DNA of 64,000 nt from Reichenbachiella agarivorans (GTDB lineage: Bacteria > Bacteroidota > Bacteroidia > Cytophagales > Cyclobacteriaceae): positions 2,635,501 through 2,699,500 of the forward strand of contig NZ_CP106679.1 in NCBI RefSeq assembly GCF_025502585.1. The letters are read 5' to 3'. Positions 17,316 through 26,940 of the stretch are shown in pieces. A program made the translations under genes and the position numbers. Every line of letters starts with the position of its first letter. Position 1 is the stretch's first letter. Below the pieces are notes generated by a model. That model was not told the origin of the DNA. It did not search any database and worked only from the letters and a program-made list of their open reading frames with translations.

Positions 17316-18869
17316 TCATTTCAGCTGCTTGCTTATACTTAGACCTAATTGCAGGTTGTTTTGATCATTTTTGGCCATGTAATACATATTTTTTCTCAAA
17401 CTGAGCAGACATTCACTACTGAGCAAAAAACCATTGACAAATATGGATAACCTTGATCCAATAGTCCATTCGAAATCGTGTAGGTCATTATTTAAAATGT
17501 TGTCTATAAAATAGTCATCATTGAAACGAACTCTTTCACCATAGAGTTGAATTAAGCCCTTTTTGAAAAATAACTCAGTGCCAATGTAATCTGTTGTTGC
17601 ACCAGGTCCCACACTCGCCCCCATGACTTGCCCATTATTGGTATAACCTTGAGTGACTATGTGATGAGTGTACCAAGTATTGTACCCACGGTACAAACCA
17701 GATTTTGCCTTATCTACAGAGCAATGTTCATAGGTGAGTTTGATGACGTTGGTATTGTTTAAATCAATATATTTGCTCATACCTATAGTGTATCCTCTGG
17801 CATGATCAGGTTCCGATCCGAATAGACTACCTCCAAAATCATTTTTGCCGAATTCAAGGTAGGTATCAAAACCTACTTCTTTAAATACCCAACGTACTGT
17901 GGCAGAAGCAATTTGATCATATTCATCATTTTGTCCTACTGTCTCATTTTTATTTTCAAACCACCAGAAGGTTTTATATAAATCTTTCGCTGTAAACTCC
18001 TCTCCTCGTTTGTAAAGAGCTCGATTAAAGCCAATGGATAAGCTTGGGATAAAACTTGGACTATAGGATATAGACATTCCTGTCCAATACCTATAGTTGT
18101 TGTCATTATTGTCATCAAAATACTCTGACTCATTCAATACACCCCAATATACTTTCGCTTCTATCGAGCCTATCTTGGTTTGAATAGGCGTATGTGTACC
18201 TAGATCCACATGCGGAATTCCTTCTGCATTGCTGCTCAAAATCAACGGATTTCTTTGTGCAGGACCCCATACGATGTTTTGTGTAGAAGCTCCAAGCGTG
18301 AAGTTTTTATATGCCATACGAACATCTGTCTGACCCCAATCAAACTCAATAAAGTTCTCATCACCGTAGCGCTGTACCCAATCAATCCTTCGATCCGTAA
18401 ACTGGTAATTATAGGGGGAATTGTTACCTCTTTGTGATGCCAAATCATAGGAGACATTTTGGGAATAGTAAACTACTGGTGCGAAGGTGAACTCTAGTAT
18501 TCCATACCTTCCACTTATTCCTCCTTGTAATACCGAAGTGAATCCCTTGCCTTTCCATACGGCTCCATCGTTATATCCTTTAGGGTATTTGGAGTTGTAA
18601 TAGTTAGAGAATCTAAAAGACATTAGTTTAATTGATTTGTCAGGAATACCATTAAACTGGAGTTGATCAGCCCAAATATTCCACGCAAGTGAGTCTTTCT
18701 TGTATTGACTGACAATAGAAGGAAAAATGCCTAGGCGATCTTGTATATCGTTATTTTTCATTTCAATAACTCGATAGTATTCTAAAATCTCACTGTTGGG
18801 ATATAAAATCTGTCCGAACGAAAAGAAATGAAATAAAAGAATCAGTATCAAAGTGATGAGATGTTTCAT
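17316..18869 (-). CDS. Capsule-assembly Wzi-like outer-membrane barrel protein
   Basis: A 517-residue beta-barrel protein of the Caps_assemb_Wzi type. The start at 18869 gives a signal peptide ending near FSFGQ; the longer frame upstream would add about 40 unsupported residues and run into the next gene. Segments such as WKGKGFTSVLQGG, NIVWGPAQRNPLILS and the alternating aromatic strands match Wzi-type barrels that anchor or organise surface polysaccharide. It lies directly after a glycosyltransferase gene on the same strand, which supports a role in capsule or exopolysaccharide display. Confidence 0.8.
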   Translation of the reverse strand: MKHLITLILILLFHFFSFGQILYPNSEILEYYRVIEMKNNDIQDRLGIFPSIVSQYKKDSLAWNIWADQLQFNGIPDKSIKLMSFRFSNYYNSKYPKGYNDGAVWKGKGFTSVLQGGISGRYGILEFTFAPVVYYSQNVSYDLASQRGNNSPYNYQFTDRRIDWVQRYGDENFIEFDWGQTDVRMAYKNFTLGASTQNIVWGPAQRNPLILSSNAEGIPHVDLGTHTPIQTKIGSIEAKVYWGVLNESEYFDDNNDNNYRYWTGMSISYSPSFIPSLSIGFNRALYKRGEEFTAKDLYKTFWWFENKNETVGQNDEYDQIASATVRWVFKEVGFDTYLEFGKNDFGGSLFGSEPDHARGYTIGMSKYIDLNNTNVIKLTYEHCSVDKAKSGLYRGYNTWYTHHIVTQGYTNNGQVMGASVGPGATTDYIGTELFFKKGLIQLYGERVRFNDDYFIDNILNNDLHDFEWTIGSRLSIFVNGFLLSSECLLSLRKNMYYMAKNDQNNLQLGLSISKQLK

Positions 18870-18955
18870 TCGTAGGTATTGGGTGTTATTCATAGCTCCT
18901 GCAGCTGTTCGCATGTAAGGTAAGAGGTCAGTTTTGTAAAACATCCAATTCTTCA

Positions 18956-20101
18956 TTACAATATATTTGAATAAAGTGAAATCCATTTTTCTGCGATGCT
19001 ATTCCATCGATAGTCACCAGCCGTTATTTTGGCAGCTTGGGCCAGTTCCTCTGCTCTGTCAGGTGTATCCAAAATGTTTTGTAGACAGGCTGCCAATGCT
19101 TGTACATTTCCAGGTTCAGTGAGGTATCCATTTTTTTCGTTTGTAATTAACTCTGGAATAGACCCAGCAGTCGTTGTAACAATAGGTGCTCCAGCTGCCA
19201 TGGCCTCTGCAATAGAATTCCCAAAACTCTCTTCTAGGGATGGCAAGCAAACAATCGCACTTTCTGATATTAATTTGGCAATATCTTGATGATTGAGCCA
19301 GTCTATATGCTTTACCCTCTTACCAAGACCTAACTGCTCTATTCGGTTCTTAAATTCAGAAAAGTATAATCCAGAACCAGCTGTTGTCAAAGTAGTGTAG
19401 TCTGAAAGTTGAGCAAAAGCTTCTAGCAAAATATCGACACCTTTGGTTTTTTCCAATCGACCAAAGAAGAAGATGGATCCAGGGACAGGCCGTCGTTTTG
19501 GTCCATCAAAAACATCGTCAATGATTCCATTGGGTATAACTTTTATTTTGCTGTCAGCTATTTGATAGGTTTGTTGTATGGTTTCGGCGGCAAACTGACT
19601 GGTAGGGGCGATGATGTCGGCGTGTGAGATAGTGTGAGCCAGCAGCTGGTACTTGTTGAGAGACAACACATCATACCAACTGGGAGGGGTTAGTGTGTTG
19701 GGGGATTTTATCTCAGGATAAAGTGGGTAACGAGGTGTACATACTAGTCTAAAATTACTTGTAGGCTTGAAATAGCCTAATAATGCCGATTCCTCACCGT
19801 TGGAATGTACAACTGTCGACTTAGTGATCAATCTATCTACTTGTTTCTTTACAGAATAGATACTGGCATTTCTGAGTATTGCTGTTCTTTTAGATTTTAG
19901 GGCAGGCAATACACCCCACACTATATTATAGTTGACAGGCTCTGTGATATGAATATTTTCAAAAGGGGACTTTGTGTAAATCACATGTACATCAACACCA
20001 GCATTAGCGAGATGAGTAGCAATACTATGAGTAGATCTTTGTCCTCCTCCACTATAGGCCGACCAAGGAGAGAAATTGCAAGTGAGTATGACGCGCATCA
20101 T
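18956..20101 (-). CDS. Glycosyltransferase family 4 protein
   Basis: GT-B fold glycosyltransferase of 381 residues, cytoplasmic or membrane-associated. The N-terminal glycine-rich loop AYSGGGQRSTHSIATHL binds the acceptor side. The C-terminal domain has SIFFFGRLEKTKGVDILLEA, and the EX7E motif in LEESFGNSIAEAMAAG for nucleotide-sugar binding. It probably adds a sugar during surface glycan assembly. It is upstream of the Wzi-like gene on the same strand and divergent from the HTTM-like gene pair. Donor and acceptor are not predictable. Confidence 0.9.
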   Translation of the reverse strand: MMRVILTCNFSPWSAYSGGGQRSTHSIATHLANAGVDVHVIYTKSPFENIHITEPVNYNIVWGVLPALKSKRTAILRNASIYSVKKQVDRLITKSTVVHSNGEESALLGYFKPTSNFRLVCTPRYPLYPEIKSPNTLTPPSWYDVLSLNKYQLLAHTISHADIIAPTSQFAAETIQQTYQIADSKIKVIPNGIIDDVFDGPKRRPVPGSIFFFGRLEKTKGVDILLEAFAQLSDYTTLTTAGSGLYFSEFKNRIEQLGLGKRVKHIDWLNHQDIAKLISESAIVCLPSLEESFGNSIAEAMAAGAPIVTTTAGSIPELITNEKNGYLTEPGNVQALAACLQNILDTPDRAEELAQAAKITAGDYRWNSIAEKWISLYSNIL

Positions 20102-20146
20102 GCAAATTTACCCTTGAAATTTGGTACCGCCAATTTCAATTGTTCT

Positions 20147-20154
20147 TATCTTTG
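20147..20154 (+). promoter_or_regulatory. Candidate -7 box for the 20177-22813 gene group
   Basis: TATCTTTG matches TAnnTTTG exactly and lies 22 bases before the ATG. A TTTG occurs at 20120-20123, a slightly long spacing of 23 bases for a -33 element. Confidence 0.5.
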
Positions 20155-20176
20155 GCACAAATAGTGAACAATAATT

Positions 20177-20668
20177 ATGGATCTTAAAAAGAAGACTTCT
20201 CAATTATTAATAGGTAGTTTTTTGGTTTATGCTTTATTGGTAGCAACTCATTTGGGGGAGTTTTGGCCATTTAGTGTTTATCCTATGTTTTCGCAGGCAG
20301 GGAGACCTTGGAATCGCTCATTGGTCAGAGATGTAGATGCTAATATGATTAGCTCTGATGATTTATGGAAGGAAGTTAAGCTAGGTGATTTACCAGGTGA
20401 ACCAGTACCTATGGTACCACTAGGGATTAGCCAAAATGATATGGCTAATATGGTTTCTAAAACAAAAGTGTGGGATTCAGATCGGGTCTTAGGGCTGAGG
20501 AAGCTCTTTGATAAATATTTGGACGAGAAGATTTTTCTGGTATTCAAAGCACATGGCGAAAAAGTAGATAATGAAGAGGAGCCCGTTTCTGTGAAATTTA
20601 CGCCATTCATTTTGTTATCTGCTGACACCACTATTTTTAATCCGAATTTAGATATCCAATTTAAATAA
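20177..20668 (+). CDS. Small membrane-anchored protein, partner of the HTTM-like protein
   Basis: A 163-residue protein with one N-terminal transmembrane helix (about 10-27) and a soluble, probably extracytoplasmic domain. The segment FWPFSVYPMFSQAGRPW just after the helix is striking, with aromatic and proline residues close to the membrane. No family is recognised. The gene is 77 bases before an HTTM-like multi-pass protein and shares its promoter, so the two probably act together. Confidence 0.65.
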   Translation: MDLKKKTSQLLIGSFLVYALLVATHLGEFWPFSVYPMFSQAGRPWNRSLVRDVDANMISSDDLWKEVKLGDLPGEPVPMVPLGISQNDMANMVSKTKVWDSDRVLGLRKLFDKYLDEKIFLVFKAHGEKVDNEEEPVSVKFTPFILLSADTTIFNPNLDIQFK

Positions 20669-20745
20669 GGGGGCTTTAATGGCTCAATATTAAATATTCA
20701 GAAATACTGTCAATCTGAGTATGTCACAAATCAAATTATAGAATT

Positions 20746-21642
20746 ATGGCATTTTTGCAAAATGTACGTCTTCCTCAGTGGCTCTACAGTAACCTTTTTG
20801 ATTACGAGGCGGAGGAAACTAAAGGGGACTTCTATGCTTTTAAGTTTTTCGAGTTAGTCGTTCTCGTTTATGTTATTCAGTTTGCATGGGACTGGGGTTT
20901 TTATATTCAAAAAATCAGCGATGTAGTACTGCCGTTGGGAATGGCCAATTATATAGATGTTTCATTCATGTTTCATCACAATATTTCCTTGGTCAATGCT
21001 GCAATTATGGTTGTAGCTGGACTTGTTGGCTTTTTTCGATTGAATAAATATGGCTATGCGGTGTGTTTAGTCAGTTTTCATTTGCATTATATCTCAAGGT
21101 ATTGCCTCGGTGAGATTTCACATGGATCCAATCTGGTAGGTATGGCCGTTCTGCTTTTGGCATTGGCTCAATGGAGCTTTGGTAATACTAAAAACATGCG
21201 AGTGTTCGCATTGGGGATGACTTATTTCTATTTTGGTTTTGGTTATACTTCAGCGGGGATTTGCAAGTTGATCGCTACAGGGTATACATGGGTAGATGGT
21301 AGCAACCTTTGGATGTGGATTTACGAACGAAGTGTAGATGTGACTTCAAAGCAAGGTTTTTTCGAACCTAATTTATTACAAGAGTGGGCTTTGTCGAGTC
21401 ACTTGTTTGCAACCCTTACACTTCTTTTCGGAATATTAGCTGAATTAACGGCCTTTTTGATTTGGTTCAAAAAAACACGGACTTTTAGTGTCTTGATTTT
21501 GCTAGGAATGCACATCGGAATTTCTATTTCTATGAATATCATGTTTATGGAAAATATAATTATTATGTTTTCGGTCATGTATCCATGGGGACGGATCATT
21601 GATCGGTTTCTGCCTTCGCAAGCGATGGGTACACATAAATAG
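20746..21642 (+). CDS. HTTM-like multi-pass membrane protein
   Basis: A 298-residue integral membrane protein with about six to eight helices. The segment YFGFGYTSAGICKLIATGYTWVDGSNLWMW resembles the core of HTTM (vitamin-K-dependent carboxylase-like) proteins, where a Lys/Asp-containing loop follows a helix; the catalytic Lys region of true carboxylases is not assured. It sits between a small membrane-anchored protein and a glycosyltransferase 10 bases downstream, in a glycan gene region. It may modify or transport a lipid or glycan. Function is not known. Confidence 0.6.
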   Translation: MAFLQNVRLPQWLYSNLFDYEAEETKGDFYAFKFFELVVLVYVIQFAWDWGFYIQKISDVVLPLGMANYIDVSFMFHHNISLVNAAIMVVAGLVGFFRLNKYGYAVCLVSFHLHYISRYCLGEISHGSNLVGMAVLLLALAQWSFGNTKNMRVFALGMTYFYFGFGYTSAGICKLIATGYTWVDGSNLWMWIYERSVDVTSKQGFFEPNLLQEWALSSHLFATLTLLFGILAELTAFLIWFKKTRTFSVLILLGMHIGISISMNIMFMENIIIMFSVMYPWGRIIDRFLPSQAMGTHK

Positions 21643-21652
21643 CTGATTCTAT

Positions 21653-22813
21653 ATGAATGTTGATTTTATTACGCAAGATTTTCCCCCTGCCTTGGGAGGA
21701 ATTCAAACGTATAGCGCAGAGTTAGTTACTAGACTCAATCAAATGGGCATGTCGGTTACCGTACATGCACCCAATCATGAAGGTGCGCAGACATTAGATC
21801 AAAGTTTGGATTATAAAGTGTGTAGATACAACGTGCCTAATCCCTACTTAGGTGCTAGGCTATTGTTTGGCTACAAATCACACCTTGAGAAAAACCATGT
21901 TGATGTGGTTTTTCATGCTCAATGGCAAACGACAATAGCTTCAATCCGCGCAAAGCGCAATGGTGCAAAAATTAGAATATTTTGTGCAGCTCATGCCAGA
22001 GAACTGTTTTTGAATCCCTTGTCCCTGTCCAAGTCAGGGCAATTATCGGCTAGGTTTGTCGAAAGAAGAAAAAGATTATTCCAGCAAGTAGATCATTTTT
22101 TTCCCGTGAGCAATTATACAGCTAGTTTGCTCATTGATGCAGGAGTAAAGACAGAGAAGATAACTGTGATCCCAAATGGTACGAATCCACAAAGGTTTTT
22201 TCCGTCAGATGGTGATGGAAAGGAATTGAGAAAGAAATTAGGTTTTGGAGCAAGAAAGATCATTTATTCAATTTCAAGACTAGTACCTACCAAGGGAATA
22301 GATACCATTCTCGATGCTATGCCTCTAGTGATAAAAAAGCATTCAGATGCTTTGTATGTAATAGGAGGTACAGGTCCAGATGAGCAAAGGTTGAAAACCA
22401 AGGTGATGGCTCTAGGGTTGTCAAATCACGTTTTTTTTACAGGAAGAATAGCTGATGATCAGTTGAATGCGTACTACAACATGGCAGATGTCTTCGTGAT
22501 GGTCTCACGGCAAGAAAAAGTAAATGTAGAGGGTTTTGGTATTGTGTTTTTGGAAGCCAACGCTTGTGAAAAACCAGTGATTGGATCCTACACTGGGGGT
22601 ATTCCAGATGCTGTACTGGAAGGAGAAACGGGGTTTCTAGTAGGATCTGATGACACACAAACACTTTCAGAAAGAATAAATCAACTTATGAGCAATGAAG
22701 AGTTGAGCTTGTCCATGGGTAAGAAGGGTCGAGATAGAGTGTTGTCTCAATTCAATTGGGATACAGTAGCTAATAGACTGTATACTAGAATGAAAGAATT
22801 GATGGAGGAGTGA
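21653..22813 (+). CDS. Glycosyltransferase family 4 protein
   Basis: GT-B retaining glycosyltransferase of 386 residues. The N-terminus FITQDFPPALGGIQTYSAEL carries the acceptor loop. The C-terminal domain has IIYSISRLVPTKGIDTILDA, and an EX7E region in VEGFGIVFLEANACEKPVIG. This form is close to PimB/WbbI-like mannosyltransferases, but the donor sugar is not certain. It follows the HTTM-like gene by 10 bases, so is in the same operon, and converges with the next glycosyltransferase gene with 11 bases between stops. Confidence 0.9.
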   Translation: MNVDFITQDFPPALGGIQTYSAELVTRLNQMGMSVTVHAPNHEGAQTLDQSLDYKVCRYNVPNPYLGARLLFGYKSHLEKNHVDVVFHAQWQTTIASIRAKRNGAKIRIFCAAHARELFLNPLSLSKSGQLSARFVERRKRLFQQVDHFFPVSNYTASLLIDAGVKTEKITVIPNGTNPQRFFPSDGDGKELRKKLGFGARKIIYSISRLVPTKGIDTILDAMPLVIKKHSDALYVIGGTGPDEQRLKTKVMALGLSNHVFFTGRIADDQLNAYYNMADVFVMVSRQEKVNVEGFGIVFLEANACEKPVIGSYTGGIPDAVLEGETGFLVGSDDTQTLSERINQLMSNEELSLSMGKKGRDRVLSQFNWDTVANRLYTRMKELMEE

Positions 22814-22824
22814 GTGCTGTAGTC

Positions 22825-23997
22825 TTAGCTCAGAGCCTGTTGGTATATTTCAACCTGCTTACTAAAGCAATTTTCCCAACTGAGGTTTTGACCATAGGCT
22901 CTTGCCTTGGCTTTCAATTCATCCTTGTTGGTCATGAGGGCATATTTCACAATTGCATTTGCTAAAACTTCGGGTGTCAATGAGTCAATGATCAGTCCTG
23001 CTTCAGATCTTTGTATGTGTTCCATGGCTGCACCGTCATTTGCGGCAATGAGTGGTAGCCCTGAGCTCAATGCTTCTACCAGTGACAAGCCAAAGGTTTC
23101 CCACGCACTGAGAGCAAAACCTAAATCTGCACAGGCAAAATATTTAGCCATCATTTCCTTCTCTTTGATGAAACCTATGAAATGAACGTGTGGATATTGC
23201 TTTGCTGCTTTTTCGACCGCAGGCTGGTAGGGGCCAGTTCCTGCCAATACCAATACAGGATCATGATCTAGCTGTGCACAGGCAAGTGGATAGGCTTCTA
23301 GCAATAGGTTGAGGCCTTTTTCATTGCTGAATCGGTGTGGAAAGAACAAGAAAAGTCTGTCAGATACACCTGCTTTCATTTCGTCGATCAAATTTTGATC
23401 CTTTTTGTTTGGATGAAAAAGAACCTCATTGACTCCCAGCGGGACAAAATGGACATTGTTGAGACCGTTTTTTTGCATGCGCTGGATGATTACTTCGCTA
23501 GAAGCGAGCACGCCAGCCATTTTGTTGTAATGCTTTCTGGCAAATGCCCATGCCTTGTTCTCTCCCTTTTGTGCCAGATCGAACGGCCAATTGGATAGAA
23601 ATCTTTTGACGTAGGTCACCGGGAAATCTGCATGCCAAAACCCAAATACCTTGGCTTTGAGCTGTTCTTCTTCCACAATCTTGTTGACCATGGACGGCAT
23701 GAAGTAAGGTGAACCCACCTCGATCACATCGGGATTGATGCGTTTGAGTATAGGGGCGAGTAAACTTCTCTTTCTTAAATACCTGTACTCCCAGTTGCCC
23801 ATCACTTTGGGTACGCGGAGATGCTCGATGTAAGCATTCTCACCGATTTGCTCAGTATAGGTCTCCTCATCATGCATGACAAAGACGTACTTGATGTCTG
23901 GTCTGCCTTTGAAGTACTCCATTTTTTCGAGGTGGTAGCGTCTGACACCACCACCTGAAGGACTCCAAAAATTGTTGCAATCTACGAGACAGAACAT
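22825..23997 (-). CDS. Glycosyltransferase family 4 protein
   Basis: GT-B glycosyltransferase of 390 residues. The N-terminal loop WSPSGGGVRRYHLEKM binds the acceptor. The donor domain has LFFPHRFSNEKGLNLLLEAY and WETFGLSLVEALSSGLPLIA, with the EX7E motif in ETFGLSLVE. The start lies five bases after the end of the broken ABC exporter gene on the same strand, so both belong to one transcript. The role in glycan assembly is inferred from the cluster. Confidence 0.9.
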   Translation of the reverse strand: MFCLVDCNNFWSPSGGGVRRYHLEKMEYFKGRPDIKYVFVMHDEETYTEQIGENAYIEHLRVPKVMGNWEYRYLRKRSLLAPILKRINPDVIEVGSPYFMPSMVNKIVEEEQLKAKVFGFWHADFPVTYVKRFLSNWPFDLAQKGENKAWAFARKHYNKMAGVLASSEVIIQRMQKNGLNNVHFVPLGVNEVLFHPNKKDQNLIDEMKAGVSDRLFLFFPHRFSNEKGLNLLLEAYPLACAQLDHDPVLVLAGTGPYQPAVEKAAKQYPHVHFIGFIKEKEMMAKYFACADLGFALSAWETFGLSLVEALSSGLPLIAANDGAAMEHIQRSEAGLIIDSLTPEVLANAIVKYALMTNKDELKAKARAYGQNLSWENCFSKQVEIYQQALS

Positions 23998-24002
23998 AAG
24001 CG

Positions 24003-25627
24003 TTAGTTTTTGACTTCTGTCAATACTCCTTCGGCCATTTTGACCACTCTATCAGCATTTTCGAAGTACTTTTCATCGTGAGAAATTGCGACAATTGTTT
24101 TGCCTTTGGCTTTGAGCTGAGGTAGGATTCTGACATAAAAAATCTCTTTGAAATAGGGATCTTGGTTGGCTGCCCATTCATCAAAGATGTAAACCTCTTT
24201 GTCTTCCAAGATAGAAACCATCATGGCTAACCTCTTTTTTTGTCCATAAGACAGAGAAGTTGTCGAGATATGTTTGTCCAGAATTTTGACCTTATGATCA
24301 ATCTCCAACTCTTTGAGCAAATTGCCAGCTTCACGGTCAATAACAGTGCTATCGATATGCATCAAATCATCAAATAGATAATAATCTGTGAATACCCCTG
24401 CAAAATGTTTGCGGTAGTTATCCATCTGTTTTTCATCAATTACTTGACCCTTAAATTTGATTTCACCTTTGATGGGTGAGTAGAGTCCAGTCAGCATTTT
24501 GATAAAAGTGGTTTTACCTGATCCATTGCCACCAATCACGTAAATGATGTCTTGGTGTTTGACATCTAGATTGATTGGTCCAATGGAGAATTTTTATCCT
24601 CGTTGTTGGTGTCGTACGAGAAATATACGTCTTTGAATGAAAACAATGGGTCTGAGTCTGAATTCCAACCACTTATATCCAAATCCTCTTCTATAAAGTC
24701 TGGTTCGATCACTAGATTTACACCTATGTCGTCAATTTTCTTCAATGAGACCTGTGTTCTTTTGATGTGCTTGAGGAATCCGCTGACAGTTGCCAGTGGC
24801 GCTACGGTAAAGAGCAGTACTAATAAATAATTCCCAAATTCATCTTTGTTCATCCATGAGATACTAGTCATATTGATAATGAACAGACCTATTCCCATGA
24901 GCAAGATCATTTCTACGATTCTGGATGAAACAGCATAGAGAACTTCTTCTTTGACTCTGTATTTATTTTCTTCTAGGCAATTGGGGCCAATACTGGTTTC
25001 TATGAAGTTTTCTCTGTGCTGTTTATTCAGTTTGAGTTCTTTCATTCCATAGACCACTCCTTCAAAATTCTTGTGAATTTTGTCCCAAACATCGCGTGCG
25101 GCCTCACTGTATTTTTTGAGGTAGGGTAGTGCCACATAGTTGATTAAAAATGCGATCCCAAACAGACCCATGCTCCCGAGTGTCATTTCCCACGAGAGAT
25201 AGAACATATAAAAAATACAGCCTACAGCAGTTGCAAGACCAGTCACAACTGGAGGCAGTCGGTTCATACTGGCAGAGACAAAGTTGATGTCTGCTGTCAG
25301 TACAGGCAATATTTTGTCTAAGTTTCTTTCTGTCTTTTGGAAGGACGCATTGAGGATTTTGCTGGATAAATCGGTTCGGAGTTTATAAATCATTCTTTGG
25401 GTGAGAACAGAAATAAAGTAGGAAGACAGTACTCCTGTGATACCGAAAAGCACAACAGCTCCCATGAATTTGGGAGTGAAATAAGGGTCTGTTTCGATCC
25501 CGACTTCAGCAAACTGATGAACCATTTTGATCACGTAAGTAGAACTTACCCCAGAGACCACACTTACCACTAAGGCGTAAAAGAACATTGCAGGAGAAGT
25601 ACTGCGTAGGAGTGCTAAGAATTTCAT
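24003..25627 (-). pseudogene. Cyclic-peptide-type ABC exporter (SyrD/PvdE-like) split by a one-base frameshift
   Basis: One gene of about 540 codons now in two frames. The first part (25627-24566) carries six transmembrane helices and the start of the ATPase domain; its frame runs into a stop at 24566. The second part (through 24003) resumes in the -1 frame with VIGGNGSGKTTF (Walker A), SLSYGQKKRLAM (signature, as in PvdE/SyrD) and VYIFDEWAANQDP (Walker B). The junction is a run of five A (minus strand, about 24586-24597): adding one base restores DKNFSIGPINLDV across it. A sequencing error, true mutation or slippage are all possible. Relatives export peptides or siderophore precursors; no peptide synthetase is visible here. 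Confidence 0.82.
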
Positions 25628-25895
25628 TTAGGAGTGTAGTTTTTTGGGGAAGATACTTGTACACACGAGGTGAAGAAATATTTTAACTGATAGATTGATG
25701 TATATCATTTATTCGAGCTTTCATAGTAGGAATTCCCACATTAATTTATGACAAAGTTTTATGATTAATATCTCACCACAATTAAAGGTGTGTTTTTTAC
25801 CATATCCTGAAAAAACATATCTTTAGAGTGATACAGAAGACCTCCAGAAGTCTAACTTTGAGCGACAAAACTAATTCAATTCGCAAATTGCAAGT
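25628..25895. other. Divergent intergenic region between the ABC exporter and glycosyltransferase genes
   Basis: 268 AT-rich bases with promoters presumably on both sides. A TATCTTTA -7-like sequence lies near 25819. No other structure was recognised. Confidence 0.35.
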
Positions 25896-26897
25896 ATGAG
25901 AATCGCATATTTTATTCATGGTAGAGGTAGAGGTCACTCATCTAGGGCTTTGACTTTGCTGCCTAGGTTGCGAGCAGAAGGGTGCGAATGTATGGTGTAT
26001 GCAGGAGATACTGCATATGAAGTTTTGAAGGGTTTTGACTCAGTGAAAAGAATCAAATCTATTGTGCCAGGTAGCTCATTTTTTTTATTTGTCTATCGAA
26101 TCTGGCAGGATTACAGGGTTTTGAAACAACAGAGACCACATTTGTTGATTTCTGATGGTGACGCTCCTTGCACTTATGCTGCCAAATTTTTGGGAATCAA
26201 GGTGCTATCAATAGGGCATGCACTAATCTTCCCTTATTGCGAAAACCCAATTGAGTTGCCCAAGGTTGGATTGCGAAAGGAGAATTTTAAAGTACGAGTG
26301 GCTACTCTATGTTCGCATTATAAGGTTGCCGTACATTTTACGAATATTCAACCTAAGAATGAAAATACCTTTGTTGTTCGTCCTGATATATTTTTTGATT
26401 CCACAGCGATTTCTGATCAAGGATATCTTTTATCCTATTTCAGAGATGGCAATGGACAGGAGTTGATTGTTGAGTTAATTAACCGTGGATTGAAAATCAA
26501 AAATTTCGGTAATCCTATTGATTTGCACGGAGTTGAAAATTTTGCACCTGATAACCTTGCGTTTCGTAAGTGCCTGATGGGAGCAACGGGTGTGGTTGGG
26601 TCTGCAGGTTCCAATTTGATATTTGAGTCCATAGCGATGAACAAACCGTTGTTGCTCCAGTACCGAGAGGATGATTTTGAACAAGCAGCTAATGTGAAAT
26701 ACGTGGAGCACGAAGGGTTGGGTTTAGGTCTGATTTCCAATAGATTGAGTACAGATCGCGTGCAGGACTATTTGTTGCTTTTGAATAAATCAAAAAAAAG
26801 TACAAATTCTTTAGGGGTGATTCCTGCTTTGAGTGACATAGTAGTAAGAATCTTGAAAGAAGAATTCAATTCTCAAGGTTTTGAAAAAATGGTTTGA
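25896..26897 (+). CDS. Glycosyltransferase of the MurG/GT28-like GT-B type
   Basis: A 333-residue protein starting MRIAYFIHGRGRGHSSRAL, the glycine/His-rich acceptor loop of GT28-like or COG1819-like transferases. The C-terminal half has GATGVVGSAGSNLIFESIAMNKPLLL, matching the nucleotide-sugar-binding segment of this fold (Gly-rich loop and Glu). It probably transfers a sugar at the cytoplasmic membrane. A GT4 gene follows on the same strand, so the two are likely in one operon that ends at the 24-bp hairpin at 28154. Confidence 0.82.
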   Translation: MRIAYFIHGRGRGHSSRALTLLPRLRAEGCECMVYAGDTAYEVLKGFDSVKRIKSIVPGSSFFLFVYRIWQDYRVLKQQRPHLLISDGDAPCTYAAKFLGIKVLSIGHALIFPYCENPIELPKVGLRKENFKVRVATLCSHYKVAVHFTNIQPKNENTFVVRPDIFFDSTAISDQGYLLSYFRDGNGQELIVELINRGLKIKNFGNPIDLHGVENFAPDNLAFRKCLMGATGVVGSAGSNLIFESIAMNKPLLLQYREDDFEQAANVKYVEHEGLGLGLISNRLSTDRVQDYLLLLNKSKKSTNSLGVIPALSDIVVRILKEEFNSQGFEKMV

Positions 26898-26940
26898 TAT
26901 TTGTCAATCCTTTTATAATGTGTTACCATATAGAAGTGCC

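Noticed and set aside
24586-24597. Programmed frameshifting in the ABC exporter
   Set aside because: The A run is short (five) and no typical slippery heptamer or downstream structure is seen, so I keep it as a disrupted gene.
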